A program made the translations under genes and the position numbers. A model generated the notes under the pieces. It did no database searches. It was not told where the DNA came from and saw only the letters and a list, made by a program, of their open reading frames with translations. From positions 1 to 22,611 of the forward strand of contig CAJUSQ010000036.1 in NCBI GenBank assembly GCA_910588885.1: a stretch of DNA of 22,611 bases, given 5' to 3'. The DNA is from an uncultured Lachnospiraceae bacterium (GTDB taxonomy: Bacteria; Bacillota; Clostridia; Lachnospirales; Lachnospiraceae). Numbering within the stretch: position 1 is the stretch's first letter; every line of letters begins with the position of its first letter. Shown piece by piece: positions 15,828 through 22,611 of the stretch.

Positions 15828-16661
15828 TCATTCGTCAATATGTATCAGCTGTGCTTCCTCGATCTCGCAGGGCAGAATGGAATTGGCGAAGCTTTTAAAC
15901 TTCTCTGCGGCGTCGCTTACATAGAACTGATACTGAAGCCCAGCCTCGTCTTTGCCGCCGTCATTGCAAATGCCATGCTCCGTCAGCAATGCCTTCAGCT
16001 CCTGGGCCGTCTCATAGGCGGGATTCACCAGATTCACCCGGTCCCCCAGGATCCTTTGAAGCGTGGAACGAAGGAGGGGATAATGGGTACAGCCCATAAT
16101 CAGGGTATCAATATCCGACTCCTGAAAGGCGGACAGGTAGCGCTGGGCTACCTCAATGGTCACGGAATCCTTCAGCCAGCCTTCCTCCACCAGGGGCACC
16201 AAAAGCGGGCAGGGCTTCCCCACCACTTCCGCTCCCGGCCGATAGACGTGGATGGTCTTGGTATAAATCTGGCTTCCGATGGTCCCTTCCGTGCCGATGA
16301 CCCCGATATGCCCGTTCCTGGTGGCCAAAGCCGCCACCTTCGCCCCGGGCTCCACGACACCGATAATCGGGAGGGGAAATTCCAAAGAAACCTGTTCCAG
16401 GGCAAAGGCACTGGCCGTATTACAGGCAACCACAATGGCTTTCACACCCTTATCCTGCAAAAAACGGCAGATCTGCCGGGAATACCGGATAATCGTTTCC
16501 CTGGACTTGCTGCCGTAAGGCACACGGGCCGTATCGCCGAAATACACGATCCGTTCCCCGGGCAGCTGGCGCATAATCTCCCGGGCCACGGTCAGCCCGC
16601 CCACACCGGAATCAAACACGCCCACCGGTGCATATTTTTTATTATCCAATGATTGGCTCAT
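15828..16661 (-). CDS. murI: Glutamate racemase
   Basis: The 277-residue enzyme interconverts L- and D-glutamate to supply D-glutamate for peptidoglycan. It begins with the family signature VGVFDSGVGGLTVAREI (13-29, catalytic-site D17) and has YFGDTARVPYG (40-50). Both catalytic cysteines are present: C80 in VVACNTAS and C191 in IMGCTHYPLL. The C-terminus INPAYETA-like segment reads VNPAYETAQEL. ATG at 16661 is preceded by GGAGAG. It has its own sigma-A-type promoter at 16695-16723 and leads the murI-DUF1934 operon. Between its promoter and spoIIR upstream lies a hairpin-rich mobile-like element. Confidence 0.96.
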   Translation of the reverse strand: MSQSLDNKKYAPVGVFDSGVGGLTVAREIMRQLPGERIVYFGDTARVPYGSKSRETIIRYSRQICRFLQDKGVKAIVVACNTASAFALEQVSLEFPLPIIGVVEPGAKVAALATRNGHIGVIGTEGTIGSQIYTKTIHVYRPGAEVVGKPCPLLVPLVEEGWLKDSVTIEVAQRYLSAFQESDIDTLIMGCTHYPLLRSTLQRILGDRVNLVNPAYETAQELKALLTEHGICNDGGKDEAGLQYQFYVSDAAEKFKSFANSILPCEIEEAQLIHIDE

Positions 16662-16694
16662 ATTATGTACTCTCCAAAAAAATCATATAGATAC

Positions 16695-16723
16695 ATTCTA
16701 ACCTTTCTTTTGGAAATATGCAA
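16695..16723 (-). promoter_or_regulatory. Sigma-A-type promoter of murI
   Basis: On minus, TTGCAT (16723-16718) and TAGAAT (16700-16695) are separated by exactly 17 bases. Transcription would start near 16688, 27 bases before the murI ATG at 16661. Confidence 0.7.
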
Positions 16724-16755
16724 GCCCATAAAAAATACATTCTTTGGAAATGTGT

Positions 16756-16910
16756 GACAGCGTTATTGTTCACTCCTTTGCCGTGCACTGCGCTGCACGG
16801 CAAAGGCCAATACGGTAATGGGGCCGGAATCCGGCCTCTTGCCGTAAGGCAACTTTAAATAGGCCGAATTCGTTACTGTGAACACCATGGGTGTGAACAG
16901 TAACGACAGC
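16756..16910. mobile_element. Candidate small palindromic (MITE-like) element with direct-repeat flanks
   Basis: The core, 16762-16904 (143 bp), starts with GTTATTGTTCAC and ends with GTGAACAGTAAC; these are inverted copies with one mismatch in 12. Identical GACAGC lies directly outside each end (16756-16761 and 16905-16910), as a target-site duplication would. Inside are four hairpins: a perfect 13-bp stem (CCTTTGCCGTGCA at 16775-16787 with 16794-16806), a 7-bp GGCCGGA/TCCGGCC pair (16822-16836), TTGCC-GTAA-GGCAA (16839-16852), and a long stem at 16870-16906 with an internal GA/GA loop. No protein is encoded. The element sits in the spoIIR-murI gap. Mobility is inferred; a structured RNA or an intergenic repeat family would be alternatives. 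Confidence 0.6.
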
Positions 16911-16948
16911 ATTGTTGCCGGCAGGTAAGCATTCCGGGGATTTTTTAA

Positions 16949-17644
16949 CTAAAAGGATTCAAACAGCGGATCCAGGAAGGACAGCCATTTCCACTTGATC
17001 CGGTAATTACCGGACTTCATCAACGCATCATACTCCCGGGCGGTCAGTACCTGTTTCAGGGAAGCTTCGGCTTCCTCTTCTATTACTTCATAAACACTCC
17101 CCTGGAAACACATGTTCGGATACATCACACACCACCAGTTTTTCCCTTTTCCCTGTCCGATTACCACCTGCAGCGCTTCATACTCTCCGGCCGGAAAGGT
17201 ATAGGTTCCATAGGTTTTTTCCGGAAAGTCCACCTTTGCCAGGGATGCCGACACCTCATAACCGCATCCCTTCTCTGCAATCACCTGCCGGGCCCGCCGT
17301 TCAATTTCCTCTAAATCCTGTAAAACCTTCCGGCGGCTCTGTGCCAGATCCCGTATCCCCGCAAGCTCTTCCTGCATATATGCTCCGATTTCGTCCCGTA
17401 CCGCCAGCTTCAATTCCTGATCCTTCTCGCTGTCACTGTTGGCCCGCACATGAAAACGGATGATTTTCTCCGACAATTCCCGGGCCAGCTGTTCCTTGCC
17501 GTACCGCTCCAGGCCAAGGAACACCGTCAGCAGCAAAAGCGCCAGAATGCCCGCCCGCCGTCCAAACCTTGCTGCCTGTTTTGTGTTTGAATGGATGCCT
17601 TGCTTTCTATGTAAGTTTCCGTATAAATTCCGTTCCTGTTTCAT
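16949..17644 (-). CDS. spoIIR: Stage II sporulation protein R
   Basis: SpoIIR is made in the forespore and secreted into the intermembrane space, where it triggers SpoIIGA to process pro-sigma-E in the mother cell. The protein has 231 residues with one N-terminal membrane/signal segment (about 30-46). The family core is clear: IRFHVRANSDSEKDQELKL (62-80), VDFPEKTYGTYTFPAGEYEAL (138-158) and GQGKGKNWWCVMYP (163-176). ATG at 17644 has AGGAGG at good spacing. The frame is open upstream to 17857, but that extension runs through two terminators and has no family similarity, so it is rejected. The gene is separate from the ger operon and may be read from a sigma-F-like promoter at 17701-17729. Confidence 0.93.
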   Translation of the reverse strand: MKQERNLYGNLHRKQGIHSNTKQAARFGRRAGILALLLLTVFLGLERYGKEQLARELSEKIIRFHVRANSDSEKDQELKLAVRDEIGAYMQEELAGIRDLAQSRRKVLQDLEEIERRARQVIAEKGCGYEVSASLAKVDFPEKTYGTYTFPAGEYEALQVVIGQGKGKNWWCVMYPNMCFQGSVYEVIEEEAEASLKQVLTAREYDALMKSGNYRIKWKWLSFLDPLFESF

Positions 17645-17700
17645 GTAAATTTCCTCCTGATCCTTTTCCGGGTCCGGGTTTCTCCTTCCGGCCCTATGGA

Positions 17701-17729
17701 AAGTATGCCCAGGAATGGTTTCCTTATAC
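17701..17729 (-). promoter_or_regulatory. Candidate sigma-F promoter of spoIIR
   Basis: On minus, GTATA (17729-17725) fits the sigma-F -35 element, and GGGCATACTT (17710-17701) fits GG(N)RANANTW at all but one constrained position. The spacer is 14 bases, slightly short. The position, about 57 bases before the spoIIR ATG and just after two terminators, suits a forespore promoter. Confidence 0.4.
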
Positions 17730-17742
17730 AATTCATGCTTGT

Positions 17743-17771
17743 AAAAAAGGAACCGGCCCTTTTCCGGTTCC
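17743..17771 (-). terminator. Second intrinsic terminator after the ger operon
   Basis: On minus, GGAACCGG (17771-17764) and CCGGTTCC (17756-17749) form a perfect 8-bp stem with a seven-base loop, followed by six T residues (17748-17743). It stands 6 bases beyond the first terminator's T-run region and insulates spoIIR from ger transcription. Confidence 0.85.
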
Positions 17772-17776
17772 ATATT

Positions 17777-17830
17777 TTTAAAAAGGCAGCGGTAAACCCC
17801 AAACCTTTCCCCGGTTCCACCGCTGCCTTT
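17777..17830 (-). terminator. First intrinsic terminator after the ger operon
   Basis: On minus, AAAGGCAGCGGT (17830-17819) pairs perfectly with ACCGCTGCCTTT (17793-17782) across a 25-base loop and is followed by a short T-run. It begins 20 bases after the stop codon of the gerAB-gerAC fusion. Confidence 0.8.
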
Positions 17831-17849
17831 CCGGCTTCCTGAAGCTTCT

Positions 17850-20027
17850 TCATTCATTGATCATATTCATATCCACCTGAAACCTTAAGGAAAGGCATTC
17901 CAGGTAATTACTATAATCCTGATTATATTTTTTATACAATTCCCGATGATATCCGCCCAGACGAATAAAACTATTGGAAAGATCCATCCCAGGTTCCTCC
18001 AGCAGCTCTTCCGCCGTCTTCGTCAGGGATTCGGCCAGCTGGCGGTTCATCTTCTTTTTCAGCTGCCCCCGGGTCATGGCCTGTCCTTCTCCCTCCATCT
18101 TCACCTGGGCATCCCCGGTCAGGCCAATCGTTACGAGGGCCCCGTCTTCCTCCGGCCCGATTTCCATAGACGCTTTGATATTTCGGATTTCCAATACTTC
18201 CCCGCTGTTTAAACGGTATAGGAAATGACTGAGCAGATTCTGGCATAAAAATGCTTTCATCGCCTTCTCCACCGAAATATTCCCTTTGTATACAAAGGCA
18301 TCCATTACCGCATATTCCGTGATGGATGGAACGCCTCCATTATTTATTAAAACAGGAATTAATAAAAGTTCATTTTGATTATGCCATTGGTTCATTAATT
18401 TTCCGATTGTCATAACCTTGTTCTCTTTGAAATCCTCCTGGGTTTCCACCATCTGTTCCAAATATTTTCCCACCGAACCGCTGGTTTCCTCCGTCAGGGT
18501 CAGGATTTCCGAAGCCTGCTCCTTTGCAAAAAAAAGGCAGGTATTGGGCGCCACCACTTCTTCCCGTTCCAGCCAGGAAAGCATTTCACGCAATGCCTTC
18601 CCATCCGCCGCAAACTCCTGGCTTATGACAATGGCCTTCAAATGATTGTAATCCAGTACTTTATTCGTATTATTTTCATATGCCTTCTGCGCTTCATAAT
18701 AGGCCCCCGCCTCCACGGAAAAGCTCACCGGCTTCCCGCTGGGGTTCTTTCCTTCGGAAGCTTCGGACATGTCCGGAAAATCAAAGGAAAGGGCCATGCC
18801 ATCCTCGTTCTTGTCCATCCCGATTGCCAGGGGAAAGCCCCGATCCTCCAGCTCCCGGATGCTGCAGCCATTCCCCATGCACAGCAGAAAGGCCGCCAGG
18901 AAAAACACCGAGGTCTTCTTAAGCCGCCCCTTTTTCCGCAGCCGCCCCTTCTTCCGAAAGGCCAGCAGCGCCAGGAGCACCAAGGGCAGTGCCACCAGAA
19001 CCGGAAGCGCCAGATTTTTCAGATACCAGGCGTAAACATTGTCCGCATTGTGGTAGGTATAAAACCACTGGGCCAGCCCAAACGTCAGCACCAGCACGGT
19101 CAAAAGGCTGTAATGGGTCTTTTTTTCCCGAAAAAGCTCTTTCAAAATATGGCCGGAGTAAAAAACCCCCGTATTCATCAGGGCAAACAGGGAGAAAAAC
19201 CAGATTGCAGTCATAAAGGCATCCATCCTGGCAAAAAAACCTCCCGGCAGCTTTACCATACTCATCAGCGTAATGACCGGCCGGGCCAGGGCCCCGGTGG
19301 CTTTCACCTGAAAGTTCCCCAGCAAAATCAAGTAGATGGCGCAGTTCATCCCCGCAGCAGCACCTACGGCCCAACGGGCGCAGCTGCATATTTTTTCCGG
19401 CTTTGTGCAGTAAGGTTTTAAGAACAGTATAAAAAATACCGGCAAGAAAAAAACGAACACCTGCAGCGTACCCTGTCCAAATCCCTGCCAGCCCGATTCA
19501 AAAACAGGCGTCCAATAGTCGGGATTGATCCCTCGTACCGCCAATGCCAGCATGAGAAGCAAAGGAGCCAGCAGAAACCAAAACAGGATTTCGTAAATCC
19601 TGGCCCGCCCTTCAATGCCCCGGATTGTGGCATAGGCGGCCAACAGCAGCACCAGAAAGCAGATCACGCCATAGGAGCCCTCCGGCAACAGCCAGGCCCG
19701 GACCATTCCGGTCAGCTGATAGAGTACAAACGCGGACAGCAGCAAAAAGAAAAACAGGTAAAACAGCATCAGCAAATCACTGATTATAGTTCCCGTCAGC
19801 TTTTTCATGCAGGAATAATAATCCCCCTCCATCCCTTTTATCACCTTGCCCAGAATCCAGATATAAACCAGCGCCAGTACAAACGCCGCTCCAATGCAGA
19901 ATATCCCGTCCGTTCCGGCGGATTTTGACAGTAGCCCTGGCAGCAGCAAGCTGCTGATTCCAAACAGGTCCAGCATCAGAAGCCGCCGGATCTGCCGTAA
20001 AGAAATCTTCTGATTGTTAGAGAACAT
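17850..20027 (-). CDS. GerAB-GerAC fusion, spore germinant receptor subunits B and C
   Basis: One continuous 725-codon frame joins two proteins that are normally separate. Residues 1-357 are a GerAB-type permease of the APC superfamily with about ten membrane helices (QKISLRQIRRLLMLDLFG near the start). Residues 358-371 are a basic linker RKKGRLRKKGRLKK. Residues 372-387 are a hydrophobic segment like a lipoprotein signal, ending at C388, and 388-725 are a Ger(x)C-type domain (SIRELEDRGFPLAIGMD, NHLKAIVISQEFA, FFAKEQASEILTL, and a C-terminal RLGGYHRELYKKY). The lipobox is poor (GNGC). ATG at 20027 overlaps the gerAA stop by 11 bases, so the two are coupled. The product would sit in the inner spore membrane with the C part outside it. 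Confidence 0.9.
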   Translation of the reverse strand: MFSNNQKISLRQIRRLLMLDLFGISSLLLPGLLSKSAGTDGIFCIGAAFVLALVYIWILGKVIKGMEGDYYSCMKKLTGTIISDLLMLFYLFFFLLLSAFVLYQLTGMVRAWLLPEGSYGVICFLVLLLAAYATIRGIEGRARIYEILFWFLLAPLLLMLALAVRGINPDYWTPVFESGWQGFGQGTLQVFVFFLPVFFILFLKPYCTKPEKICSCARWAVGAAAGMNCAIYLILLGNFQVKATGALARPVITLMSMVKLPGGFFARMDAFMTAIWFFSLFALMNTGVFYSGHILKELFREKKTHYSLLTVLVLTFGLAQWFYTYHNADNVYAWYLKNLALPVLVALPLVLLALLAFRKKGRLRKKGRLKKTSVFFLAAFLLCMGNGCSIRELEDRGFPLAIGMDKNEDGMALSFDFPDMSEASEGKNPSGKPVSFSVEAGAYYEAQKAYENNTNKVLDYNHLKAIVISQEFAADGKALREMLSWLEREEVVAPNTCLFFAKEQASEILTLTEETSGSVGKYLEQMVETQEDFKENKVMTIGKLMNQWHNQNELLLIPVLINNGGVPSITEYAVMDAFVYKGNISVEKAMKAFLCQNLLSHFLYRLNSGEVLEIRNIKASMEIGPEEDGALVTIGLTGDAQVKMEGEGQAMTRGQLKKKMNRQLAESLTKTAEELLEEPGMDLSNSFIRLGGYHRELYKKYNQDYSNYLECLSLRFQVDMNMINE
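18923..18958. repeat. Two 18-bp tandem repeats at the GerAB-GerAC joint
   Basis: 18923-18940 and 18941-18958 are adjacent 18-bp copies with two mismatches. They encode RKKGRL twice in the linker between the permease and lipoprotein-like parts. Each contains short C- and T-runs where slippage could occur. Confidence 0.8.
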
Positions 20028-21528
20028 TTTTCTTTTCCTCTTTCTTATTCTTGATTTTCAAACGGACGCGGGCGCCCCTCCTGGTATAGATGGGCCGCCG
20101 TTTCAGCCAGCTTAGGGGCAGGCGCAGCAGCGTATCCCGCTCATCCTGATATTCGTTTAAATCCGGCCCGATAAAGGGCATCAGGTAGGGAATGCCGAAG
20201 CTCTCCAGATGAGACAAATGTATCAGCACCGCCAGCAGGCTTAGCAAAAATCCGAAAAATCCCAGCCAGGCACACAGTAAAATAAAACCGAACTTTAAAA
20301 TCCGGAACGCCGTCGCAAATTCCTCATTGGGAACGGCAAAGGAACACAACGCCGTCAACGCCACTACAATCACCACAATGGGGCTTACGATGTTGGCATC
20401 CACCGCCGCCTGGCCGATAATCAGGCCCCCTACAATCCCGATGGTATTTCCCATGGCCCCGGGCAGCCGGACTCCCGCCTCCCGCAGCAGCTCAAAGGCC
20501 AATTCCATCAGCAGGATTTCAATCACCTCCGGAAAGGGGACCCCCTGCCTGGCCGCCGCAAAGGACAAGAGCAAGTCGGTAGGCAGGATCTGGGTATGGA
20601 AATTCGTCATGGCCAGGTACAGCCCCGGCAGCGTCATGGCCAGAAAGGAGGCGATATACCGGAGAATCCTGGTAAAGGAAGCAATCTCCCAGCGGCTGTA
20701 GTAATCGTCGCTGGTCTGGATAAAGGAATTATAGCCGGTGGGCAGGATCAGGGCCACCGGGGAATTGTCCGTCAAAAGCACGATCCGCCCCTCCAAAATA
20801 GCCATCGCCGCCCGATCCGGCCTTTGAGTGGTCTGAAACTGGGGAAAGGGGGACCACCAGCTTCCTTCCGTCAGCTGTTCGATCACCCCGCTGTCCCCTA
20901 CCCCGTCAATCTCAAACTCCGCAAGCCGTTCCTCAATAGCCGCAAGCATTTCCGGGTGAATCAGATCCTCCATATAAACCAGATCCACGTTGGTATAGGA
21001 ACGCCGCCCGGCAAAGGTTTCCCGCACCTTTACCTTGGGCGTCCGAAGCCGTTTCCGAATCAAAGCCGTATTCACCTTAACGGATTCCGCGAACCCCTCG
21101 TTGGAGCCCCGTATCACCTTCTCCGACTGGGTTTCCTTCACCCCCATATTGGGATATCCCTTGTCCTTGATTTTCAACGCCCGGTCATAGCCCTCCAGGA
21201 AAAAAATGGCGTCCCCGGTCAGCATCCCGGTTGCCGCCTCTTCCATGGTCCGATATTCCGTTACATCCGAAATCCCGAAGCTGTTTTCCCGCAGATACCG
21301 AAGGATCTCCTCCTCCGGCATTTCCCAAAGGGTGTTTAAAAGCTTCCCCAAAACGGAGTCCTGAAGGAGCATATTGCCCACCGCCACCTCCACATAGGCA
21401 ATAAAGCACCTGGTTTTCAGCTGCTTCCCCAGCTTCATGGTCCGGGTTTTAATATCCGCACAGTCCGAGAACAGCCGCTGAAACGCTTCGATATTCTGCT
21501 GTAAATTTGTTGAAATGGGTGTTGCCAT
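20017..21528 (-). CDS. gerAA: Spore germination protein GerAA (germinant receptor subunit A)
   Basis: The GerA-family subunit A (503 residues) oligomerises in the inner spore membrane and, in Bacillus, forms an ion channel opened by nutrient germinants. Seen are the soluble N-terminal domain (MATPISTNLQQNIEAF start, CFIAYVEVAVGN, GDAIFFLEGYDRAL), the segment GSNEGFAESVKVNTALIRKRLRTPKV typical of the family, and about five helices at 290-450 including TNFHTQILPTDLLLSFAAARQGVPFP and LRLPGAMGNTIGIVGGLIIGQAAV-like residues. The C-terminus is basic. ATG at 21528 has AGGAGG upstream; an in-frame ATG at 21582 falls inside the terminator at 21564-21596 and is rejected. It is first in the ger operon and overlaps the gerAB-gerAC fusion by 11 bases. 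Confidence 0.94.
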   Translation of the reverse strand: MATPISTNLQQNIEAFQRLFSDCADIKTRTMKLGKQLKTRCFIAYVEVAVGNMLLQDSVLGKLLNTLWEMPEEEILRYLRENSFGISDVTEYRTMEEAATGMLTGDAIFFLEGYDRALKIKDKGYPNMGVKETQSEKVIRGSNEGFAESVKVNTALIRKRLRTPKVKVRETFAGRRSYTNVDLVYMEDLIHPEMLAAIEERLAEFEIDGVGDSGVIEQLTEGSWWSPFPQFQTTQRPDRAAMAILEGRIVLLTDNSPVALILPTGYNSFIQTSDDYYSRWEIASFTRILRYIASFLAMTLPGLYLAMTNFHTQILPTDLLLSFAAARQGVPFPEVIEILLMELAFELLREAGVRLPGAMGNTIGIVGGLIIGQAAVDANIVSPIVVIVVALTALCSFAVPNEEFATAFRILKFGFILLCAWLGFFGFLLSLLAVLIHLSHLESFGIPYLMPFIGPDLNEYQDERDTLLRLPLSWLKRRPIYTRRGARVRLKIKNKKEEKKNVL

Positions 21529-21563
21529 TGCCGGATTCCTCCTGATTCTACCACTTTTTCTCC

Positions 21564-21596
21564 AAAAAAAAGAAACTGTCAATACTAACAGTTTCT
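21564..21596 (-). terminator. Intrinsic terminator of the ispE-gntR operon
   Basis: On minus, AGAAACTGT (21596-21588) and ACAGTTTCT (21579-21571) make a perfect 9-bp stem with an eight-base loop, followed by a run of T residues (21571-21564). It begins 16 bases after the regulator's stop codon and separates it from gerAA. Confidence 0.9.
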
Positions 21597-21611
21597 CTCA
21601 TATTTCAAATC

Positions 21612-22286
21612 CTATTCCTGCTCCCGGATAATATTCTTCACCACAATCTCCTGGTTCATGATATGCTCCCCGGTTGCCTTCACTACGAATTCCTTATCCT
21701 GGCGCACCAGCCCGCCGTAGATTTCCTGATGCTCTGCAATCAGCTTCGGATATGTAGATTCATCCTTCAGATACTCTACCCGGTACCGGTACATCTGTTC
21801 CCGCAGGTTATTCAAAAGGGTCATCAGCTTCGGGTTATCCGCCGCCTTATAGATCGTATCGTGGAACGCCATATCTGCCTGGGCAATCTGCCCTACCTCC
21901 CCCTTCCGAATGGATTCCTCAAATTCTTCCAGCGCTACCTTCAGCTGCTGCAGCTGCTCTTTGTCAATTTTTTCACAAGCCAGGCTTACGGCCAGCTCAT
22001 CCAGACAGCGGCGGATCTGAAGCACATCCTCCATATCCTTCTCCGTCATCTTCGCCACCTCCGCCCCCTTTCTGGGAACGGTGACTGCCAGCCCCTCCAG
22101 CTCCAGCATCCTTATGGCCTCCCGGATCGGGGTACGGCTCACCCCCAGCTTTGCTGCCAGCTGCAGTTCCATCAGACGCTCCCCGGGCTTCAGCTCTCCT
22201 TTTAAAATCGCTTCCCGCAGAGTCTGGAATACCACATCCCTCAGAGGAAGGTATGCATTCATATTAATTCCTAATTTATCTGTCAT
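21612..22286 (-). CDS. GntR family transcriptional regulator, FadR subfamily (FCD domain)
   Basis: A 224-residue DNA-binding regulator. The N-terminal winged helix-turn-helix (about 11-78) contains REAILKGELKPGERLMELQLA and the recognition helix region LGVSRTPIREAIRMLELEGLA. The C-terminal all-helical FCD ligand domain (about 85-215) keeps the metal-binding set D138, H142, H186 and H208, suggesting a carboxylic acid ligand bound through a metal ion, as in related proteins. ATG at 22286 is preferred over GTG at 22289, since AGGAGG lies 5 bases before the ATG and only 2 before the GTG. It follows ispE by 12 bases and is in its operon. Target genes cannot be read from the sequence. Confidence 0.92.
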   Translation of the reverse strand: MTDKLGINMNAYLPLRDVVFQTLREAILKGELKPGERLMELQLAAKLGVSRTPIREAIRMLELEGLAVTVPRKGAEVAKMTEKDMEDVLQIRRCLDELAVSLACEKIDKEQLQQLKVALEEFEESIRKGEVGQIAQADMAFHDTIYKAADNPKLMTLLNNLREQMYRYRVEYLKDESTYPKLIAEHQEIYGGLVRQDKEFVVKATGEHIMNQEIVVKNIIREQE

Positions 22287-22298
22287 CACAGCCTCCTG

Positions 22299-22611
22299 CT
22301 ACCGTATCTGCTCCGTCCGTTTCTGATAAGGGCGGTTTTGAAACATTTCCGTCAAATACACCTGCTTCGCCAGCCCCTGTTCCCGAATGGCCTGCTTGGC
22401 CCTTTCGGCTGCCTCTTTTTCCTCAAAAAGCCCGAATACCGTAGGGCCGCTGCCGCTCATCATGGCATTTAACGCCCCATGGGCTTTCATCAGCTCCTTT
22501 AGCTGCCCAATCACCGGATACTGGCTGCAGGTCACCGTTTCCAGCACGTGTCCCATCCGGGCCGCCATAGCCCGCAGATCGCCGCCCCGGATGGCGCCGC
22601 AGATCCCTTCA
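22299..22611 (-). CDS. ispE: 4-diphosphocytidyl-2-C-methyl-D-erythritol kinase, C-terminal part
   Basis: Only the last 103 or so codons are present; the start lies beyond base 22611. IspE phosphorylates CDP-methylerythritol in the non-mevalonate isoprenoid pathway. The GHMP-kinase motif 3 is clear in AMMSGSGPTVFGLFEEKEAA, preceded by the VIGQLKELMKAHGALN helix that usually stands before it in IspE. The end QNRPYQKRTEQIR is hydrophilic. The downstream gntR-type gene begins 12 bases after the TAG stop; this ispE-regulator order is a familiar arrangement in Clostridia. Confidence 0.88.
   Translation of the reverse strand, partial: EGICGAIRGGDLRAMAARMGHVLETVTCSQYPVIGQLKELMKAHGALNAMMSGSGPTVFGLFEEKEAAERAKQAIREQGLAKQVYLTEMFQNRPYQKRTEQIR

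Noticed and set aside
16775..16806. The 13-bp stem as an intrinsic terminator of spoIIR or murI-side transcripts
   Set aside because: No T-run follows on either strand; it is better explained as part of the palindromic element.
17645..17857. N-terminal extension of SpoIIR by 71 codons from an in-frame ATG at 17857
   Set aside because: The extension crosses two strong terminators, lacks a convincing ribosome binding site and has no family similarity; ATG 17644 has AGGAGG.
21529..21611. Sigma-G promoter before gerAA
   Set aside because: A GAATA-like -35 element occurs at the end of the regulator gene, but no CATWHTA-like -10 element stands at 17-18 bases from it.

Overview
The window looks like chromosomal DNA of a spore-forming, mid-GC member of the Clostridia, most likely Lachnospiraceae; the genus cannot be fixed from sequence alone. 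The grounds are the sporulation and germination genes (spoIIR, gerAA, a gerAB-gerAC fusion), strong AGGAGG-type ribosome binding sites, the order ispE-gntR-ger-spoIIR-murI, and an ethanolamine/propanediol microcompartment-type gene pair. No rRNA, tRNA, CRISPR array, transposase or phage gene was seen. Nearly all genes are on the minus strand; only a DUF4253 gene and a CLC transporter gene are on plus. No gene-free stretch exceeds 300 bp.

Layout, left to right. 1-772: 5' part of a family 2 glycosyltransferase gene, minus. 993-3049: divergent DUF4253 protein and CLC anion transporter, ended by a hairpin terminator shared with the convergent operon. 3147-4024: two-gene microcompartment operon (eutS-like shell protein, then eutP-like GTPase) with its own promoter; the 3' end of eutP carries a frame-shifting 46/44-bp tandem duplication. 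4092-5237: unrecognised protein with a coiled-coil-like N-half and EF-hand/RTX-like calcium loops, preceded by a candidate sigma-D (flagellar type) promoter. 5414-6793: MATE exporter. 6900-10835: solute-binding lipoprotein and hybrid sensor kinase in one operon behind a good sigma-A promoter. 10989-12260: L-cysteine desulfidase family enzyme. 12391-14229: class B penicillin-binding protein. 14411-16661: murI, DUF1934 and galU. 16756-16910: a compact hairpin-rich element with terminal inverted repeats and flanking 6-bp direct repeats, which looks like a small non-autonomous mobile element. 16949-21528: spoIIR and the ger germinant receptor operon, separated by two tandem terminators. 21612-22611: FadR-type regulator and the 3' end of ispE.

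The right half groups cell-wall and spore functions: glutamate racemase (D-glutamate), UDP-glucose synthesis, a transpeptidase, isoprenoid precursor synthesis, the forespore-to-mother-cell signal SpoIIR and a germinant receptor. The left half is more accessory. The observations most worth following are the palindromic mobile-like element, the GerAB-GerAC fusion with an 18-bp tandem repeat at its joint, the stand-alone eutS-eutP pair with a remodelled tail, and the sensor kinase coupled to a solute-binding lipoprotein without any transporter.
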